DNA of 64,000 bases. It comes from Zygnema cylindricum. Lineage: Eukaryota; Streptophyta; Zygnematophyceae; Zygnematales; Zygnemataceae. Where the stretch lies: contig JBBHKE010000078.1 in assembly GCA_037447655.1 (NCBI GenBank), positions 29,424 through 93,423 on the forward strand. The letters are read 5' to 3'. Both the position numbers and the translations under genes were made by a program. Shown piece by piece: positions 63,309 through 64,000 of the stretch; the first letter of the stretch is position 1, and each line of letters starts with the position of its first letter. The notes beneath the pieces were generated by a model. It made no database searches, had not been told where the DNA came from, and saw nothing but the letters and a program-made list of their open reading frames with translations.

Positions 63309-64000
63309 TGAAACTCTGAGACCTCCATAAGTCCTCAGAGTGGACAGCTTCCAAGAAGCCTCTAGGATAACACTGACCCCTTTGTGTTTCAGCAAAAACA
63401 ACTACAACCCTGGCAGACAATAACTCTGACCAACTTCACCCCTGTGAAGGCAAGACTCCCTTGAGTCGATAGCAAAAAGAATCTCTGAATTTGCTCCCCT
63501 GAGCAGTAAGTTATGGAGGGTCAAAGTTGACCTTTTGTACAGAAGCTCTCTGGGAGAGAGGGTCCTATCTCCTAATTTTTCTAAGTCCTATCTCTCTCAC
63601 AGACTCTATCTACTGATGTACGGAGCCAATCAGAATGCAGCTTCGTACACAAAAGTACAGCTGCCGGTGCACTTTCTGTACGAACATCGTACGACATGGC
63701 CTAAATGTCGACACGTGGTATGTCCGGATTCGTTCCCGTAATCCTCGGAGATGCCGCGATCCAATGTTAGTCCGCCACGTGTCATCCGATGTGGCGATGT
63801 CCATAAATCGCTGAAATCCTCTTCCGCGATCTCGGCGTTAATTCTGGCCGTCCGATTAAATTCAAATTTAATTGTAGCCGTAATAAATACATGTGCGATA
63901 TTCTTTTCTATAAAGAAACAAATGCGCGGTATTGGTTTCTTATTCGTACCGCTATCCGTACTTTTACAATTATGGATCTATGTCTCCCGTAATCAGTTAT
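63309..64000 (-). repeat. Fragment M: reverse LTR of the G type, runs off the window
   Basis: Starts TGAAACTCTGAGACCTCC as in 48020 and 53420, and stays closely similar to the element G LTRs to the window end. CCACGTGTCATCC at about 63776. Whether it is a solo LTR or part of a full element cannot be told. Confidence 0.85.

Overview
This window looks like nuclear DNA of a streptophyte plant. The introns have GT...AG borders and T-rich acceptors. The host genes are a plant-type receptor-like cytoplasmic kinase, a BTR1-like triple-KH RNA-binding protein and a eukaryotic phosphopantetheinyl transferase, and Ty1/copia elements are very abundant. The introns are short (about 0.3-0.8 kb in most cases). 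An R2-type endonuclease LINE and a kinase-Sel1 fusion gene lead me to suspect an early-diverging lineage (bryophyte, fern, lycophyte or charophyte alga), but I cannot fix the species.

Layout. 1-3602: intergenic DNA with two MITEs (a Harbinger-like one at 965-1743 and a 'TACACCG' one at 2045-2275). 3603-14380 (+): a five-segment gene encoding a protein kinase domain joined in frame to ten Sel1 repeats. A 5.9-kb Copia element (3853-9727) with identical 572-bp LTRs and a perfect GTATA target duplication has just landed in its first exon. 15.2-18.1 kb: a MITE and a decayed R2-like LINE (-). 19774-23328 (-): an eight-exon BTR1-like gene whose exon lengths sum to an exact open frame of 434 codons. 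24.8-36.5 kb: mostly AT-rich DNA with several inverted-repeat elements, plus three internal exons (29418-31757, +) of a phosphopantetheinyl transferase. 36.5-64 kb: a deep nest of related Copia elements.

The nest. An old element A (36547-59119) is split by a solo LTR (38088-39137, TSD AAGTG) and by element C (39978-47617). Element C carries a hAT-like element (45229-46338, 8-bp TSD), which itself carries a TACACCG MITE (45547-46134). Further right are an LTR of element F (from 47877), the nearly intact reverse-strand element G (48020-54466) inside F, and fragment H (55425-57337). A's RNase H and 3' LTR follow. From 59.4 kb to the end there are more LTR and pol fragments.

Most interesting observations. 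(1) This Copia group has a primer-binding site that matches the anticodon arm of initiator tRNA-Met (half-tRNA priming, as in Drosophila copia and yeast Ty5). The ATG complementary to the CAU anticodon is in frame with Gag. (2) Nearly every LTR of the group carries an antisense tRNA-like T-arm hairpin about 220-260 bp from its start, and a CCACGTG G-box further in. (3) A kinase-Sel1 fusion with altered catalytic motifs has been freshly broken by a Copia insertion. (4) A LINE carries an R2-type restriction-like endonuclease. (5) Harbinger-like MITEs share a central palindrome. All coordinates come from reading by eye and may be off by a few bases where boundaries are degenerate.
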